DNA of 8,939 nt, from NCBI GenBank assembly GCA_023423675.1, contig JAFAFD010000061.1:1-8939 (forward strand), written 5' to 3'. The stretch comes from Pseudomonadota bacterium. GTDB lineage: Bacteria > Pseudomonadota > Gammaproteobacteria > Xanthomonadales > Xanthomonadaceae. The translations under genes were made by a program, and so were the position numbers. This document shows, one piece after another, positions 1-7,518 of this stretch; the first letter of the stretch is position 1; every line of letters starts with the position of its first letter. The notes beneath the pieces were generated by a model. It was given only the letters and a program-made list of their open reading frames with translations, did no database searches and was not told where the DNA came from.

Positions 1-197
1 GCCGCGCGCGCGCGATCGGCCTGGCAGTGAAGCGCGCCGGTGCGGGCGACATCATCCTGATCGCCGGCAAGGGCCACGAGCCCTACCAGGAGGTCAACGG
101 CGTTCGCCATGATTTCGACGACACCGAAGTGTCGGCTGCCGCGCTGGCTGCCAAGGCCGGTGTGATCGCAGCACAGGCAGGGGAGGGCATCGCATGA
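1..197 (+). CDS. murE: MurE, UDP-MurNAc-tripeptide ligase (3' end only)
   Basis: This is the last 64 codons of a gene that enters from the left edge; the first whole codon is at 3-5 and the TGA stop is at 195-197. MurE is the cytoplasmic ATP-dependent ligase that adds the third stem-peptide residue, meso-diaminopimelate in Gram-negative bacteria, to UDP-MurNAc-L-Ala-D-Glu. The fragment holds the end of the C-terminal domain, with the diagnostic GKGHE motif encoded at 66-80, followed by a Y-Q pair and a D-D-T-E stretch. In mDAP-type MurE proteins the Gly and Glu of this motif contact the mDAP substrate, so the fragment agrees with mDAP use. The DNPR motif that would settle specificity lies outside the window. 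The stop overlaps the murF start as ATGA, and the murE-murF order is standard for dcw clusters. The assignment rests on the motif plus position. Confidence 0.93.
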   Translation, partial: RARAIGLAVKRAGAGDIILIAGKGHEPYQEVNGVRHDFDDTEVSAAALAAKAGVIAAQAGEGIA

Positions 198-1588
198 AGC
201 GCACCCTGCTTTCGCTGATCGCGCACTGGGCCGGTGGTGAGATCCACGGCGACGACGTGGCCATCGATGCGGTCAGCAATGACACCCGCAGCCTGGGCGC
301 CGGCACCCTGTACGTGGCCCTGCGCGGCGAGCGTTTCGACGGCCATGACTTCGCCGCCGATGCGCAGGCGCGTGGCGCGAGCGCGCTGCTGGTCGAGCGC
401 CTGCTGCCGCTGGATGTGCCGCAGGTGCTGGTGGCTGACAGCGAACTGGCCCTGGCCAGGATTGCCGCCGGCATGCAGCGCGACCGCGACACCGAGGTGT
501 TCGCGATCACCGGCAGCAACGGCAAGACCAGCGTCAAGAGCCTGCTGCTGGCGATCCTGCAGCAGGTGGCCGAGCACGTGCACAAGGTGGTCTACGCCAA
601 CCCGGGCAACCGCAACAACGAGATCGGCCTGCCGCTGGCGGTGATCGATGCCCCGGAAGATGCCGACTACGCCGTCTACGAGATGGGCGCCGGCAAGCCG
701 GGCGACATCGCCTACCTGACCGACATCGCCCGCCCGCGCTATGCGCTGGTCAACAACATCGCTCCGGCGCACCTGGAACGCATGGGCAGCCTGCTCGGCG
801 TGGCGGTGACAAAGGGCGCGATCTATGCCGCGCTGCCGGCCGATGGCGTGGCCGTCATCAATGTCGACGATGCCTACGGCCGCTGGTTCGAACAGCATTT
901 CGTCGGTACCCCGGCGCGCTGCCGGGTGCTGCGCTACGGCCTGGACCACAGCGCCGATGTCACCGCGCGCGACATCCGCGCCGGTGCGCAGGGCAGCCAG
1001 TTCACCCTGGTCGCGCCGCAGGGCGAGGTCCGCATTGCACTTGGCCTGCCGGGCCGGCACAACGTCAGCAACGCGCTGGCCGCGGCCAGCCTGGCGCTGG
1101 GCGCCGGCATCGACCTGACCCTGGTGGCATCGGGCCTGGCTGCCGCGCAGCCGGTACCGGGCCGCCAGATCGCCCACCAGCTGCGCAATGGCGCGGTGCT
1201 GGTGGACGACAGCTACAACGCCAACCCCGGTTCGCTGGCCGCCGCCATCGATGCCCTGGCCGCCGCCCCGGAAGAGGGCTGGCTGGTGCTGGGCGACATG
1301 CGCGAGCTGGGCCCGGACGCCGAAACGCTGCACGCGCAGGCCGGCACCCGCGCACGTGCCGCCGGCCTCAAGCGCCTGTATGCACTGGGCCCGCTCAGTG
1401 CCGCCGCCGCCACCGCCTTCGGCGAAGGCGGCCGTCATTTCGCCACCCGTGACGCGCTGTCGCAGGCGCTGAAGGACGAGCTGCACGCTGGCGTGCGCTG
1501 CCTGGTCAAGGGTTCCCGTGGCAGCGCCATGGACACGATTGTCAAAGCGCTGCTGGCGCAAGGAGAGGAATCCCCGCATGTTGTATGA
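194..1588 (+). CDS. murF: MurF, UDP-MurNAc-tripeptide:D-Ala-D-Ala ligase
   Basis: This 464-residue protein, close to the usual MurF length, adds D-alanyl-D-alanine to UDP-MurNAc-tripeptide using ATP, the last cytoplasmic step of the peptide stem. The three Mur ligase domains can be followed. The N-terminal UDP-binding domain (about 1-100) contains S-N-D-T-R-S at 28-33. The central ATPase domain has the P-loop TGSNGKTS at 106-113, an E-M-G-A-G segment at 163-167, NNIAPAHLE at 187-195, and Lys207 at the position of the carbamylated lysine of Mur ligases. [11 protein letters not shown] at 285-295 marks the hinge, and the C-terminal domain has DDSYNANP at 338-345 and LGDMRELG at 366-373. YNANP together with D-M-R-E-L-G separates MurF from MurC, MurD and MurE. 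The ATG overlaps the murE stop and follows a GGGGAGGG-type Shine-Dalgarno about 6 bases upstream. The 3' end overlaps mraY by 11 bases. Product and start are both secure. Confidence 0.97.
   Translation: MKRTLLSLIAHWAGGEIHGDDVAIDAVSNDTRSLGAGTLYVALRGERFDGHDFAADAQARGASALLVERLLPLDVPQVLVADSELALARIAAGMQRDRDTEVFAITGSNGKTSVKSLLLAILQQVAEHVHKVVYANPGNRNNEIGLPLAVIDAPEDADYAVYEMGAGKPGDIAYLTDIARPRYALVNNIAPAHLERMGSLLGVAVTKGAIYAALPADGVAVINVDDAYGRWFEQHFVGTPARCRVLRYGLDHSADVTARDIRAGAQGSQFTLVAPQGEVRIALGLPGRHNVSNALAAASLALGAGIDLTLVASGLAAAQPVPGRQIAHQLRNGAVLVDDSYNANPGSLAAAIDALAAAPEEGWLVLGDMRELGPDAETLHAQAGTRARAAGLKRLYALGPLSAAAATAFGEGGRHFATRDALSQALKDELHAGVRCLVKGSRGSAMDTIVKALLAQGEESPHVV
1560..1568 (+). promoter_or_regulatory. 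Shine-Dalgarno of mraY, inside murF
   Basis: AAGGAGAGG lies within the last codons of murF and ends 9 bases before the ATG at 1578. It supports 1578 as the mraY start rather than the in-frame ATG at 1518. A start at 1518 would add 20 arginine- and tryptophan-rich residues that the family lacks. With 1578 the protein has 361 residues, against 360 in E. coli. Confidence 0.75.
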
Positions 1589-2663
1589 ACTGGCTCGATG
1601 GTTGCAGCAGTTGGAGAGCCTGTTCGGGCTGTTCAACTACCAGACGTTCCGCGCCATCCTTGCCGCGCTGACGGCCCTGTTCCTGTCGCTGTGGCTCGGC
1701 CCGGCGGTGATCCGCCGTCTTGCCCAGTTCAAGGGCGGCCAGCCGATCCGTACCGACGGCCCGCAGACCCACTTCGTCAAGGCCGGCACGCCCACCATGG
1801 GCGGTTCGCTGATCCTGCTCACCGTCACCCTGTCGGTGCTGATGTGGGCCGACCTGCGCAACCGCTACGTATGGCTGGTGCTGGCCGTCATGCTGTGCTT
1901 CGGTGCCATCGGCTGGTACGACGACTGGATCAAGATCGTGCGCCGCGACCCGAACGGCCTGGCCTCGCGCTGGAAGTACCTGCTGCAGTCGATCTTCGGC
2001 CTGGCCGCGGGCATCTTCCTGCTGCAGACCGCCGACGTGCCGGCCGCGCTGACCTTCTACATCCCGATGTTCAAGTCGATCGCGCTGCCGCTGGCCGGCA
2101 TCAGCTTCGTGGCCATCGCCTACTTCTGGATCGTCGGCTTCTCCAACGCGGTCAACCTGACCGACGGTCTGGACGGCCTGGCGATCATGCCCACCGTGCT
2201 GGTGGCCTGCGGCCTGGGCGTGTTCGCCTACGCCTCGGGCAACGTGGTGTTCGCCAACTACCTGCAGATTCCGCAGATCCCCGGTGCCGGTGAGCTGGTC
2301 ATCATCTGCGCGGCCATCGCCGGCGCGGGCCTGGGCTTCCTGTGGTTCAACACCTATCCGGCCATGGTCTTCATGGGCGACATCGGCGCACTGGCGCTGG
2401 GCGCGGTGCTGGGCACGATCGCGGTCATCACCCGCCAGGAGCTGGTGCTGGTGATCATGGGCGGCGTGTTCGTCATCGAAACGCTGTCGGTGATGATCCA
2501 GGTGGCCTCGTTCAAGCTGACCGGCAAGCGCGTGTTCCGCATGGCGCCGATCCACCACCACTTCGAGCTGAAGGGCTGGCCGGAGCCGCGCGTGATCGTG
2601 CGCTTCTGGATCATCTCGGTCGTGCTCGTGCTGATCGGCCTTGCCACCCTGAAGGTGCGCTGA
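1578..2663 (+). CDS. mraY: MraY, phospho-MurNAc-pentapeptide transferase (lipid I synthase)
   Basis: This is a 361-residue integral membrane enzyme with about ten hydrophobic segments. It transfers phospho-MurNAc-pentapeptide from UDP to undecaprenyl phosphate at the inner face of the cytoplasmic membrane, giving lipid I. The family motifs are all present in order: K-A-G-T-P-T-M-G-G at 68-76; the catalytic pair D115-D116 in WYDDW at 113-117; the loop [15 protein letters not shown] at 188-202, with the NxxNLTDGxDG signature; MGDIG at 266-270, whose Asp268 matches E. coli Asp267; and the HHHFE motif at 326-330 in the long cytoplasmic loop. No key residue is missing. The gene starts 11 bases inside murF and stops 2 bases before ftsW. 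In E. coli, murD follows mraY; here it does not. I see no other reasonable identity. Confidence 0.98.
   Translation: MLYELARWLQQLESLFGLFNYQTFRAILAALTALFLSLWLGPAVIRRLAQFKGGQPIRTDGPQTHFVKAGTPTMGGSLILLTVTLSVLMWADLRNRYVWLVLAVMLCFGAIGWYDDWIKIVRRDPNGLASRWKYLLQSIFGLAAGIFLLQTADVPAALTFYIPMFKSIALPLAGISFVAIAYFWIVGFSNAVNLTDGLDGLAIMPTVLVACGLGVFAYASGNVVFANYLQIPQIPGAGELVIICAAIAGAGLGFLWFNTYPAMVFMGDIGALALGAVLGTIAVITRQELVLVIMGGVFVIETLSVMIQVASFKLTGKRVFRMAPIHHHFELKGWPEPRVIVRFWIISVVLVLIGLATLKVR
2651..2657 (+). promoter_or_regulatory. Likely Shine-Dalgarno of ftsW in the mraY 3' end
   Basis: GAAGGTG, encoded in the last codons of mraY, ends 8 bases before the ATG at 2666. It is weaker than the other ribosome binding sites in the cluster. 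Since the mraY TGA lies 2 bases upstream of the ftsW ATG, re-initiation by ribosomes finishing mraY probably helps ftsW translation. The match is partial, so this is a moderate call. Confidence 0.5.
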
Positions 2664-2665
2664 GA

Positions 2666-3988
2666 ATGAACGACCTGTCCCGCCAGGCAACACGCCTCGA
2701 AGCCATCGAAGGCAGCTACGACAAGTGGCTGCTGGGCGCGATCATCGCGCTCACGGGCATTGGCGTGGTGATGGTGGCGTCCAGCTCGATCGCACTGATG
2801 AGCAGCCCGTTCTACTACCTCAACCGCCACCTGATCTTCCTGGCGGTGGGCATCGTGCTGGCGGTCGTGGCCGCCCGCACCGAGCTGAAGTCGATCGAGC
2901 AGTACAACCAGATCCTGTTGCTGGGCTGCTTCGTGCTGCTGCTGGCGGTGTTCACGCCGGGCCTGGGCAGCACCGTCAACGGCGCGCGCCGCTGGATCAA
3001 CCTGGGCATTTCCAAGTTCCAGACGGTCGAAGCGGTGAAGGTGCTCTACATCGTCTGGCTGTCCAGCTATCTGGTGCGTTTCCGCGATGAGGTCAATGCG
3101 ACCTGGCCGGCGATGCTCAAGCCGCTGGGCGTGGCCGGTGCGCTGGTCGTGCTGCTGCTGCTGCAGCCCGACTTCGGTTCGTCCACCCTGCTGCTGGCGA
3201 TCACCGCCGGCATGCTGGTGCTGGGCGGGGTGAACATGCCGCGCATGTCGATGCCGGTGATCATCGGCCTGGTCGGCATGAGCGCGCTGGCGATCATCGA
3301 GCCGTACCGCATGCGCCGCATCACCTCCTTCCTCGACCCGTGGGCCGACCAGCAGGGCGACGGCTACCAGCTGTCCAACGCGCTGATGGCCGTGGGCCGT
3401 GGCGAGTGGACCGGCGTGGGCCTGGGCAACTCGGTGCAGAAGCTGTACTACCTGCCCGAAGCGCATACCGACTTCATCTTCTCGGTCACCGCCGAGGAAT
3501 TCGGCTTCCTGGGTACCTGCATCATCGTCGCCCTGTACGCACTGCTGGTTGGCCGCACCTTCTGGCTGGGCATGCGCTGCGTGGAAATGAAGCGCCACTT
3601 CTCCGGCTACATCGCCTTCGGCATCGGCCTGTGGATCAGCATGCAGACCTTCGTCTCGATCGGCGTGAACCTGGGCATCCTGCCGACCAAGGGCCTGACC
3701 CTTCCGCTGATCTCCTCGGGCGGTTCGTCGGTGCTGATGACCTGCGTGGCGATGGGCCTGCTGCTGCGCGTGTCCTATGAACTGAAGCGCGCCGAGCGCC
3801 GCCAGGCCGTGCGCATCGGCGGTGGCGAAGAGGCCGCGGGCGCGCCCGTGGCCGAACCGGCTGCACCGGCCGCTGCCACCAGCGCGCCGAAGGCTGCCGA
3901 ACAGGTGGCTGCCGCTGCACCGGCCGCTGCACGTGGCACCAGCCGCCTGCAGTCGCGCATCGAACCGACGTTCGGGAGGCTGTCATGA
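2666..3988 (+). CDS. ftsW: FtsW, SEDS-family septal peptidoglycan glycosyltransferase
   Basis: This is a 440-residue multi-pass membrane protein of the SEDS family (FtsW/RodA/SpoVE). FtsW polymerises lipid II into septal glycan strands in complex with the transpeptidase FtsI. After a short cytoplasmic N-terminus (about 1-20), hydrophobic helices run to about residue 370. Visible hallmarks are NGARRWI at 105-111, QPDFGS at 167-172, the AEEFG segment at 276-280 preceded by the putative catalytic Asp269 in A-H-T-D-F-I-F, and [10 protein letters not shown] at 346-355. Position next to murG, and the absence of RodA neighbours, favour FtsW over RodA. The start at 2666 is taken because it follows the mraY stop by 2 bases and gives a normal N-terminus; the open frame upstream is only an mraY shadow. 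The Ala/Pro-rich C-terminal tail (about 386-424) is longer than in E. coli FtsW (414 residues overall). The stop overlaps murG as ATGA. Confidence 0.97.
   Translation: MNDLSRQATRLEAIEGSYDKWLLGAIIALTGIGVVMVASSSIALMSSPFYYLNRHLIFLAVGIVLAVVAARTELKSIEQYNQILLLGCFVLLLAVFTPGLGSTVNGARRWINLGISKFQTVEAVKVLYIVWLSSYLVRFRDEVNATWPAMLKPLGVAGALVVLLLLQPDFGSSTLLLAITAGMLVLGGVNMPRMSMPVIIGLVGMSALAIIEPYRMRRITSFLDPWADQQGDGYQLSNALMAVGRGEWTGVGLGNSVQKLYYLPEAHTDFIFSVTAEEFGFLGTCIIVALYALLVGRTFWLGMRCVEMKRHFSGYIAFGIGLWISMQTFVSIGVNLGILPTKGLTLPLISSGGSSVLMTCVAMGLLLRVSYELKRAERRQAVRIGGGEEAAGAPVAEPAAPAAATSAPKAAEQVAAAAPAAARGTSRLQSRIEPTFGRLS
3860..3930 (+). repeat. 17-bp direct repeat in the ftsW tail
   Basis: The 17-base word gctgcaccggccgctgc occurs exactly at 3860-3876 and again at 3914-3930. 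The copies are 54 bases (18 codons) apart and in frame, each encoding A-A-P-A-A-A at residues 399-404 and 417-422 of FtsW. It lies in the low-complexity Ala/Pro tail, so it probably reflects repeat slippage or compositional drift rather than a binding site. Confidence 0.8.
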
Positions 3989-5082
3989 GCACTGCCTCCA
4001 CGACGACTGCCAACGCCCGCCCGGTGATGATCCTGGCCGGCGGCACCGGTGGCCACATCTTCCCCGGCCTGGCCGTGGCCCGGGTGCTGCGCCAGCGTGG
4101 CGTGCCGGTCACCTGGATGGGCGCCGACGGTGCGATGGAAACCCGCCTGGTGCCGCAGCACGACATCCCGGTCGACACCCTGGCCATCACCGGCCTGCGC
4201 GGCAAGGGCAAGCTGGCCCTGCTGGGCGCACCGTGGCGGCTGATGCGCGCGCTGCGTGCGGCCGGCATGATCATCCGCAAGCGCCAGCCGCGCGCCGTGG
4301 TCGCCTTCGGTGGCTTCGCCTCCGGCCCTGGTGGCATCGCCACCCGCCTGCACGGCCTGCCGCTGCTGGTGCACGAGCAGAACCGTGCGCCGGGCATGAC
4401 CAACCGCATCCTGTCGCGCTACGCGCGCCGCCTGCTGACCGGTTTCCCGGGCACCTTCGCCAAGCGCGAAGAGTTCGTCGGCAACCCGGTGCGCGCGGAA
4501 ATCGCCGCCATCGCGCCGCCGGAACAGCGCTTCGCCGATCGCCAGGGGCCGCTGCGCCTGCTGGTGGTGGGCGGCAGCCAGGGCGCACGCGCGCTCAACA
4601 CCGGCGTGCCGCAGGCGATTGCCGCGCTGGCCGGCACCGTGCCAGTGCAGGTGCGCCACCAGAGCGGCGAGAAGCTGCATGGCGAAGCCGTGCAGGCCTA
4701 TGCCGAGGCCGGCGTGCAGGCTGACATCACCCCGTTCATCGCCGACATGGCCGATGCCTTCGCCTGGGCCGACCTGGTGGTGTGCCGTGCCGGCGCGTCC
4801 ACCCTGGCCGAACTCTGCGCGGTGGGCGTGGGCAGCGTGCTGGTGCCGTTCCCTGCTGCCGTCGACGATCACCAGACCCGCAATGCGGAGTATCTGGTCG
4901 AGCGCGACGCGGCCGTGTTGCTGAAGCAGGATGGAACGCTGGCCGACGGCATTGCCGCACTGCTGCGCGAACTGTCCGAAAATCCCGCCCGCCGCATGCA
5001 GATGGCGCAAGCCGCGCGTGCCCTGGCCAAGGTCGATGCCGCCGAGCGCATCGCCGATATCATTCTTGAGGAAGCTGTATGA
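3985..5082 (+). CDS. murG: MurG, lipid II-forming GlcNAc transferase
   Basis: This 365-residue GT-B fold enzyme (glycosyltransferase family 28) adds GlcNAc from UDP-GlcNAc to lipid I at the inner face of the membrane, giving lipid II. The N-terminal acceptor domain has the glycine-rich loop [10 protein letters not shown] at 19-28 (His24 of the GGTGGH motif), F-G-G-F-A-S-G-P at 108-115 and HEQN at 130-133. The C-terminal donor domain has the second glycine-rich loop GGSQGAR at 196-202, R-A-G-A-S-T-L-A-E at 268-276 (the Glu that binds the UDP-GlcNAc ribose in this family) and DDHQTRNA at 294-301. The Ser/Thr-rich N-terminus is a few residues longer than in E. coli. The ATG overlaps the ftsW stop and follows GGGAGG at 3974-3979 with a 5-base spacer, so I prefer it to the internal ATG at 4027. 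The ftsW-murG-murC order is classic dcw. Confidence 0.97.
   Translation: MSTASTTTANARPVMILAGGTGGHIFPGLAVARVLRQRGVPVTWMGADGAMETRLVPQHDIPVDTLAITGLRGKGKLALLGAPWRLMRALRAAGMIIRKRQPRAVVAFGGFASGPGGIATRLHGLPLLVHEQNRAPGMTNRILSRYARRLLTGFPGTFAKREEFVGNPVRAEIAAIAPPEQRFADRQGPLRLLVVGGSQGARALNTGVPQAIAALAGTVPVQVRHQSGEKLHGEAVQAYAEAGVQADITPFIADMADAFAWADLVVCRAGASTLAELCAVGVGSVLVPFPAAVDDHQTRNAEYLVERDAAVLLKQDGTLADGIAALLRELSENPARRMQMAQAARALAKVDAAERIADIILEEAV
5067..5074 (+). promoter_or_regulatory. Shine-Dalgarno-like site ahead of the ATG at 5079
   Basis: TGAGGAAG in the last codons of murG has its GAGGA core 6 bases before the ATG at 5079, a normal spacing. It is too far (about 50 bases) from the murC ATG at 5123 to serve it, so it suggests that the mini-ORF at 5079 is initiated. 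It may also be coincidental, because GAG GAA is ordinary murG coding sequence (Glu-Glu). Confidence 0.5.
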
Positions 5083-5126
5083 AGAAGGCCCGCCACTGCG
5101 CCTGCCACGCGCGAGGCCGCGCATGA
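5079..5126 (+). CDS. Possible 15-residue mini-ORF linking murG to murC
   Basis: This ATG-to-TGA frame encodes 15 residues, [15 protein letters not shown]. It is basic, with two Cys and three residues each of His/Arg type around an H-C-A-C-H core; I do not recognise it as a known peptide. What supports translation is its fit: its ATG overlaps the murG stop (ATGA, 5079-5082), its TGA overlaps the murC start (ATGA, 5123-5126), and a plausible Shine-Dalgarno sits 6 bases upstream. It fills the only gap of more than 2 bases in the whole cluster. The likely role, if any, is translational coupling of murC to murG rather than the peptide itself. Its codons cannot be tested at this length, and in GC-rich DNA a short open frame with such ends could arise by chance. 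Alternatives are an untranslated spacer or a remnant of a longer MurC N-terminus. Confidence 0.35.
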   Translation: MKKARHCACHARGRA

Positions 5127-6559
5127 TCCGCCGCCTGCACGACACCAACGACCTGGTGCGCGCGTTCCCGCGCGTGCATTTCGTCGGCATCGGCGGTACC
5201 GGCATGAGCGGCATTGCCGAAGTGATGCTGACGCTGGGCTATGAAGTGTCCGGTTCGGACAACGCCGACAACGCGGCCACCCGCCGCCTGGCCGGCCTGG
5301 GTGCACGCATCATGCGTGGCCACTCGGCCGCCAACGTGCTGGGCACCGACTGCGTGGTGGTCTCCAGCGCCATCCGCGAAGACAACCCGGAACTGATGGA
5401 AGCGCGCAGCCAGCGTATTCCGATCATGCCGCGCGCGGCGATGCTGGCCGAGCTGATGCGCTTCCGCCGCGGCATCGCCGTGGCCGGCACGCACGGCAAG
5501 ACCACCACCACCAGCCTGACCGCGGCGGTGCTGAGCGAAGGTGGCCTGGACCCGACGTTCGTGATCGGTGGCCAGCTGCTGGCCGCCGGTGCCAACGCCA
5601 AGCTGGGCGGTGGCCAGTGGCTGGTGGCCGAGGCCGATGAAAGCGACGGCAGCTTCCTGCGCCTGAACCCGCTGATGTCGATCATCACGAACATCGATGC
5701 CGACCACCTGGAAAACTACGGCAACGACTTTGCCCGCGTGCAGGCGGCCTTCGCCGAGTTCCTGCAGCGCCTGCCGTTCTACGGCCTGGCCGTGCTGTGC
5801 ATCGACGACCCGGAAGTGGCCGCACTGGCTGCCAAGACCCCGCGCCACGTGATGAGCTACGGCATGAGCCCGCAGGCCGACGTGCGCGCCGAGAACGTGG
5901 TGCAGGAAGGGTCGCGCATGCGCTTCACCCTGCGCCTGCCGCAGGGCACCAGCCAGGAAGTGGTGCTGGCCCTGCCGGGCAGGCACAACGTGCTGAACGC
6001 ACTGGCCGCTGCGGCGGTGGGCTGGCAGCTGGGCGTGGCCCCGGATGCGATCGCCCGCGCGCTGGAAAGCTTCGCCGGCGTCGGCCGCCGCTTCAACGAC
6101 CTGGGCGAAGTGACCACGGCCAGTGGCGCCAAGGTCCGCATCATCGACGACTACGGCCATCACCCGAGCGAGCTGGAAGCGGTGTTCGCCGCCGCCCGCG
6201 GTGGCTGGACCGACAAGCGCCTGGTGGTGGCCTTCCAGCCGCACCGCTACAGCCGTACCCGTGACCAGTTCGACAAGTTCGCCGCCGTGCTGTCCAGCGT
6301 CGATGCGCTGGTGCTGAGCGAGGTCTACCCGGCCGGCGAGGAGCCGATTGCCGGTGCCGATTCGCATGCCCTGGCCCGCGCCATCCGTGCGCGAGGCCGC
6401 AGCGAGCCGGTGGTGGTGGGCAAGGCCGCCGAGCTGGCCACCGTGCTGCCGGACGTACTGCAGGACGGTGACCTGCTGCTGATGATGGGCGCGGGTGACA
6501 TCGGCGCCGTCGCCAGCCAGATCGCCGTTGAAGGTTTCAAGGCGGAGGGCCAGGCGTGA
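5123..6559 (+). CDS. murC: MurC, UDP-MurNAc:L-alanine ligase
   Basis: This 478-residue cytoplasmic ligase adds L-alanine to UDP-MurNAc using ATP, the first step of the peptide stem. Domain 1 opens with the UDP-binding loop GIGGTGMSG at 22-30 and has SGSD at 43-46, typical of MurC. The ATPase domain has the P-loop [10 protein letters not shown] at 121-130, EADESDGSF at 170-178 and TNIDADHL at 189-196. The hinge motif [11 protein letters not shown] is at 284-294. Domain 3 has DDYGHHPSE at 342-350, FQPHRYSRT at 371-379 and GAGDI at 456-460. The DDYGHHP motif identifies MurC (or Mpl), and the dcw position and THGKTTT decide for MurC. The frame is open back to 4931, but the ATG at 5123 gives the expected N-terminus, has GAGG at 5113-5116 with a 6-base spacer, and avoids a long unlikely extension over murG. 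The stop overlaps the ddl GTG. Confidence 0.97.
   Translation: MIRRLHDTNDLVRAFPRVHFVGIGGTGMSGIAEVMLTLGYEVSGSDNADNAATRRLAGLGARIMRGHSAANVLGTDCVVVSSAIREDNPELMEARSQRIPIMPRAAMLAELMRFRRGIAVAGTHGKTTTTSLTAAVLSEGGLDPTFVIGGQLLAAGANAKLGGGQWLVAEADESDGSFLRLNPLMSIITNIDADHLENYGNDFARVQAAFAEFLQRLPFYGLAVLCIDDPEVAALAAKTPRHVMSYGMSPQADVRAENVVQEGSRMRFTLRLPQGTSQEVVLALPGRHNVLNALAAAAVGWQLGVAPDAIARALESFAGVGRRFNDLGEVTTASGAKVRIIDDYGHHPSELEAVFAAARGGWTDKRLVVAFQPHRYSRTRDQFDKFAAVLSSVDALVLSEVYPAGEEPIAGADSHALARAIRARGRSEPVVVGKAAELATVLPDVLQDGDLLLMMGAGDIGAVASQIAVEGFKAEGQA
6544..6549 (+). promoter_or_regulatory. Shine-Dalgarno of ddl
   Basis: GGAGGG ends 6 bases before the GTG at 6556, within the last murC codons. It decides for the GTG start of ddl; the next in-frame ATG is near residue 92 and would remove essential parts of the N-terminal domain. 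Confidence 0.75.
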
Positions 6560-7518
6560 GCACGCTGACCTTCCCGCCGCTGCGCGCCACCGCCCCGGCC
6601 GTGTTCGGCCGCGTCGCCGTGCTGCTCGGCGGCAGCTCCAGCGAACGCGAGGTGTCGCTGGATTCGGGCCGCAACGTACTGGAAGCCCTGCAGTCGCGCG
6701 GCGTCGATGCGTTCGCCGTGGATGGCATTCCGGCGCTGGCCAAGGCGCTGGCCGCCGGCGGCGTCGACCGCGTGTTCAACATCCTGCACGGCCACAACGG
6801 TGGCGGTGAGGACGGCATCGTGCAGGGCCTGATGGACGCCTTCGGCGTGCCGTACACCGGTTCGGACGTGCTGGGCTCGGCGCTGAGCATGGACAAGATC
6901 CGCACCAAGCAGGTGTGGCTGTCGCTGGGCCTGCCGACGCCGCAGTACAGGAAGGTGACCGCGGAGAACGTGCATGCCAACGCAGCCGAGCTCGGCCTGC
7001 CGGTGGTGGTCAAGCCGGCCAACGAAGGCTCCAGCGTGGGCATCAGCCGGGTGACCGACGACGCCGGCCTGGACGAAGCCGTGGCCCTGGCCGCGCGCTA
7101 CGACGGCCAGCTGCTGATGGAACAGATGGTGGTGGGCGACGAACTGACCGTGGCCATCCTAGGTGATGTCGCGCTGCCGTCGATCCGCATCGTGCCCAAG
7201 GGCCAGTGGTACGACTACAACGCCAAGTACATCGCCGAGGACACCCAGTACCTGTGCCCGGGCCTGGATGGCGCTGACGAAGAAGAAATCCGCCGCATCG
7301 CCCTGGCCGCGTTCCGCGCTGCCGGCTGCCGTGGCTGGGGCCGCGTGGACGTGATGCGTGACCGCGCCAGCGGCCGCTTCTTCCTGCTGGAAGTGAACAC
7401 CGCGCCGGGCATGACCAGCCACTCGCTGGTGCCCAAGGCTGCGGCACAGGCCGGCATCGGTTTCGAGGAACTGGTGTGGCGCGTGCTGGAACAGACCCTG
7501 GAGGCATCGCACGCATGA
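6556..7518 (+). CDS. ddl: D-alanine--D-alanine ligase (GTG start)
   Basis: This 320-residue ATP-grasp enzyme joins two D-alanines, producing the dipeptide that MurF uses. By alignment from memory with E. coli DdlB, the catalytic residues are present: Glu30 in S-E-R-E-V-S (E. coli Glu15), Ser159 in E-G-S-S-V-G (Ser150) and Tyr225 in A-K-Y (Tyr216). The ATP-binding K153-P, G-W-G-R-V-D at 260-265 and the metal ligands Glu279 and Asn281 in L-L-E-V-N-T-A-P-G are also intact. The Tyr at the Tyr216 position indicates a D-Ala-D-Ala rather than a D-Ala-D-Lac ligase. An oddity is the loop [11 protein letters not shown] at 77-87, two residues longer than L-H-G-R-G-G-E-D-G in E. coli DdlB. The start is GTG, overlapping the murC stop as GTGA. 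An N-terminal extension of about 15 residues precedes the conserved part. The ddlA or ddlB label cannot be assigned by sequence alone, though the dcw position corresponds to ddlB. Confidence 0.96.
   Translation: MSTLTFPPLRATAPAVFGRVAVLLGGSSSEREVSLDSGRNVLEALQSRGVDAFAVDGIPALAKALAAGGVDRVFNILHGHNGGGEDGIVQGLMDAFGVPYTGSDVLGSALSMDKIRTKQVWLSLGLPTPQYRKVTAENVHANAAELGLPVVVKPANEGSSVGISRVTDDAGLDEAVALAARYDGQLLMEQMVVGDELTVAILGDVALPSIRIVPKGQWYDYNAKYIAEDTQYLCPGLDGADEEEIRRIALAAFRAAGCRGWGRVDVMRDRASGRFFLLEVNTAPGMTSHSLVPKAAAQAGIGFEELVWRVLEQTLEASHA
7499..7504 (+). promoter_or_regulatory. Shine-Dalgarno of ftsQ, inside ddl
   Basis: TGGAGG lies in the last ddl codons, 10 bases before the ATG at 7515. Together with the ATGA overlap it favours 7515 over the in-frame ATG at 7476, which would put charged, non-family residues ahead of the membrane segment. 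Confidence 0.6.

Noticed and set aside
83..1636. A 517-codon open frame on the minus strand opposite murF, with further long minus-strand frames at 1542-2693, 2354-3598, 3775-5214 and 5060-6367.
   Set aside because: They lie fully antisense to conserved genes with intact motifs. Their composition (rich in His, Arg, Gln, Gly and Ala, with no recognisable domain) is what GC-rich coding DNA gives in the complementary frame, where stop codons are rare.
2342..2665. A 108-codon in-frame extension upstream of the ftsW ATG.
   Set aside because: It is a shifted reading of mraY with a His/Arg/Gly-rich composition. The ATG at 2666 directly after the mraY stop gives a normal FtsW N-terminus.
2725..3780. 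Plus-strand alternative frames inside ftsW (2725-3090 and 3340-3780), and similar ones inside the other genes.
   Set aside because: They are out-of-frame shadows of strongly conserved genes; none has a domain signature or an independent ribosome binding site that I could see.
3860..3930. The ftsW tail repeat as a possible protein-binding site or recombination scar.
   Set aside because: It is in frame and explained by Ala/Pro low-complexity coding sequence; there is no inverted symmetry or flanking mobile-element signal.
4931..5122. A 64-codon in-frame extension upstream of the murC ATG.
   Set aside because: It overlaps murG out of frame, has unlikely composition (many Pro, Arg, Cys and Trp), and the family N-terminus begins at 5123 with a local GAGG site.
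7159..7162. A CTAG tetranucleotide in ddl, in a rare CTA leucine codon; I saw no other by eye.
   Set aside because: CTAG is generally scarce in such genomes, and a single site inside a conserved gene is not evidence of function or transfer.
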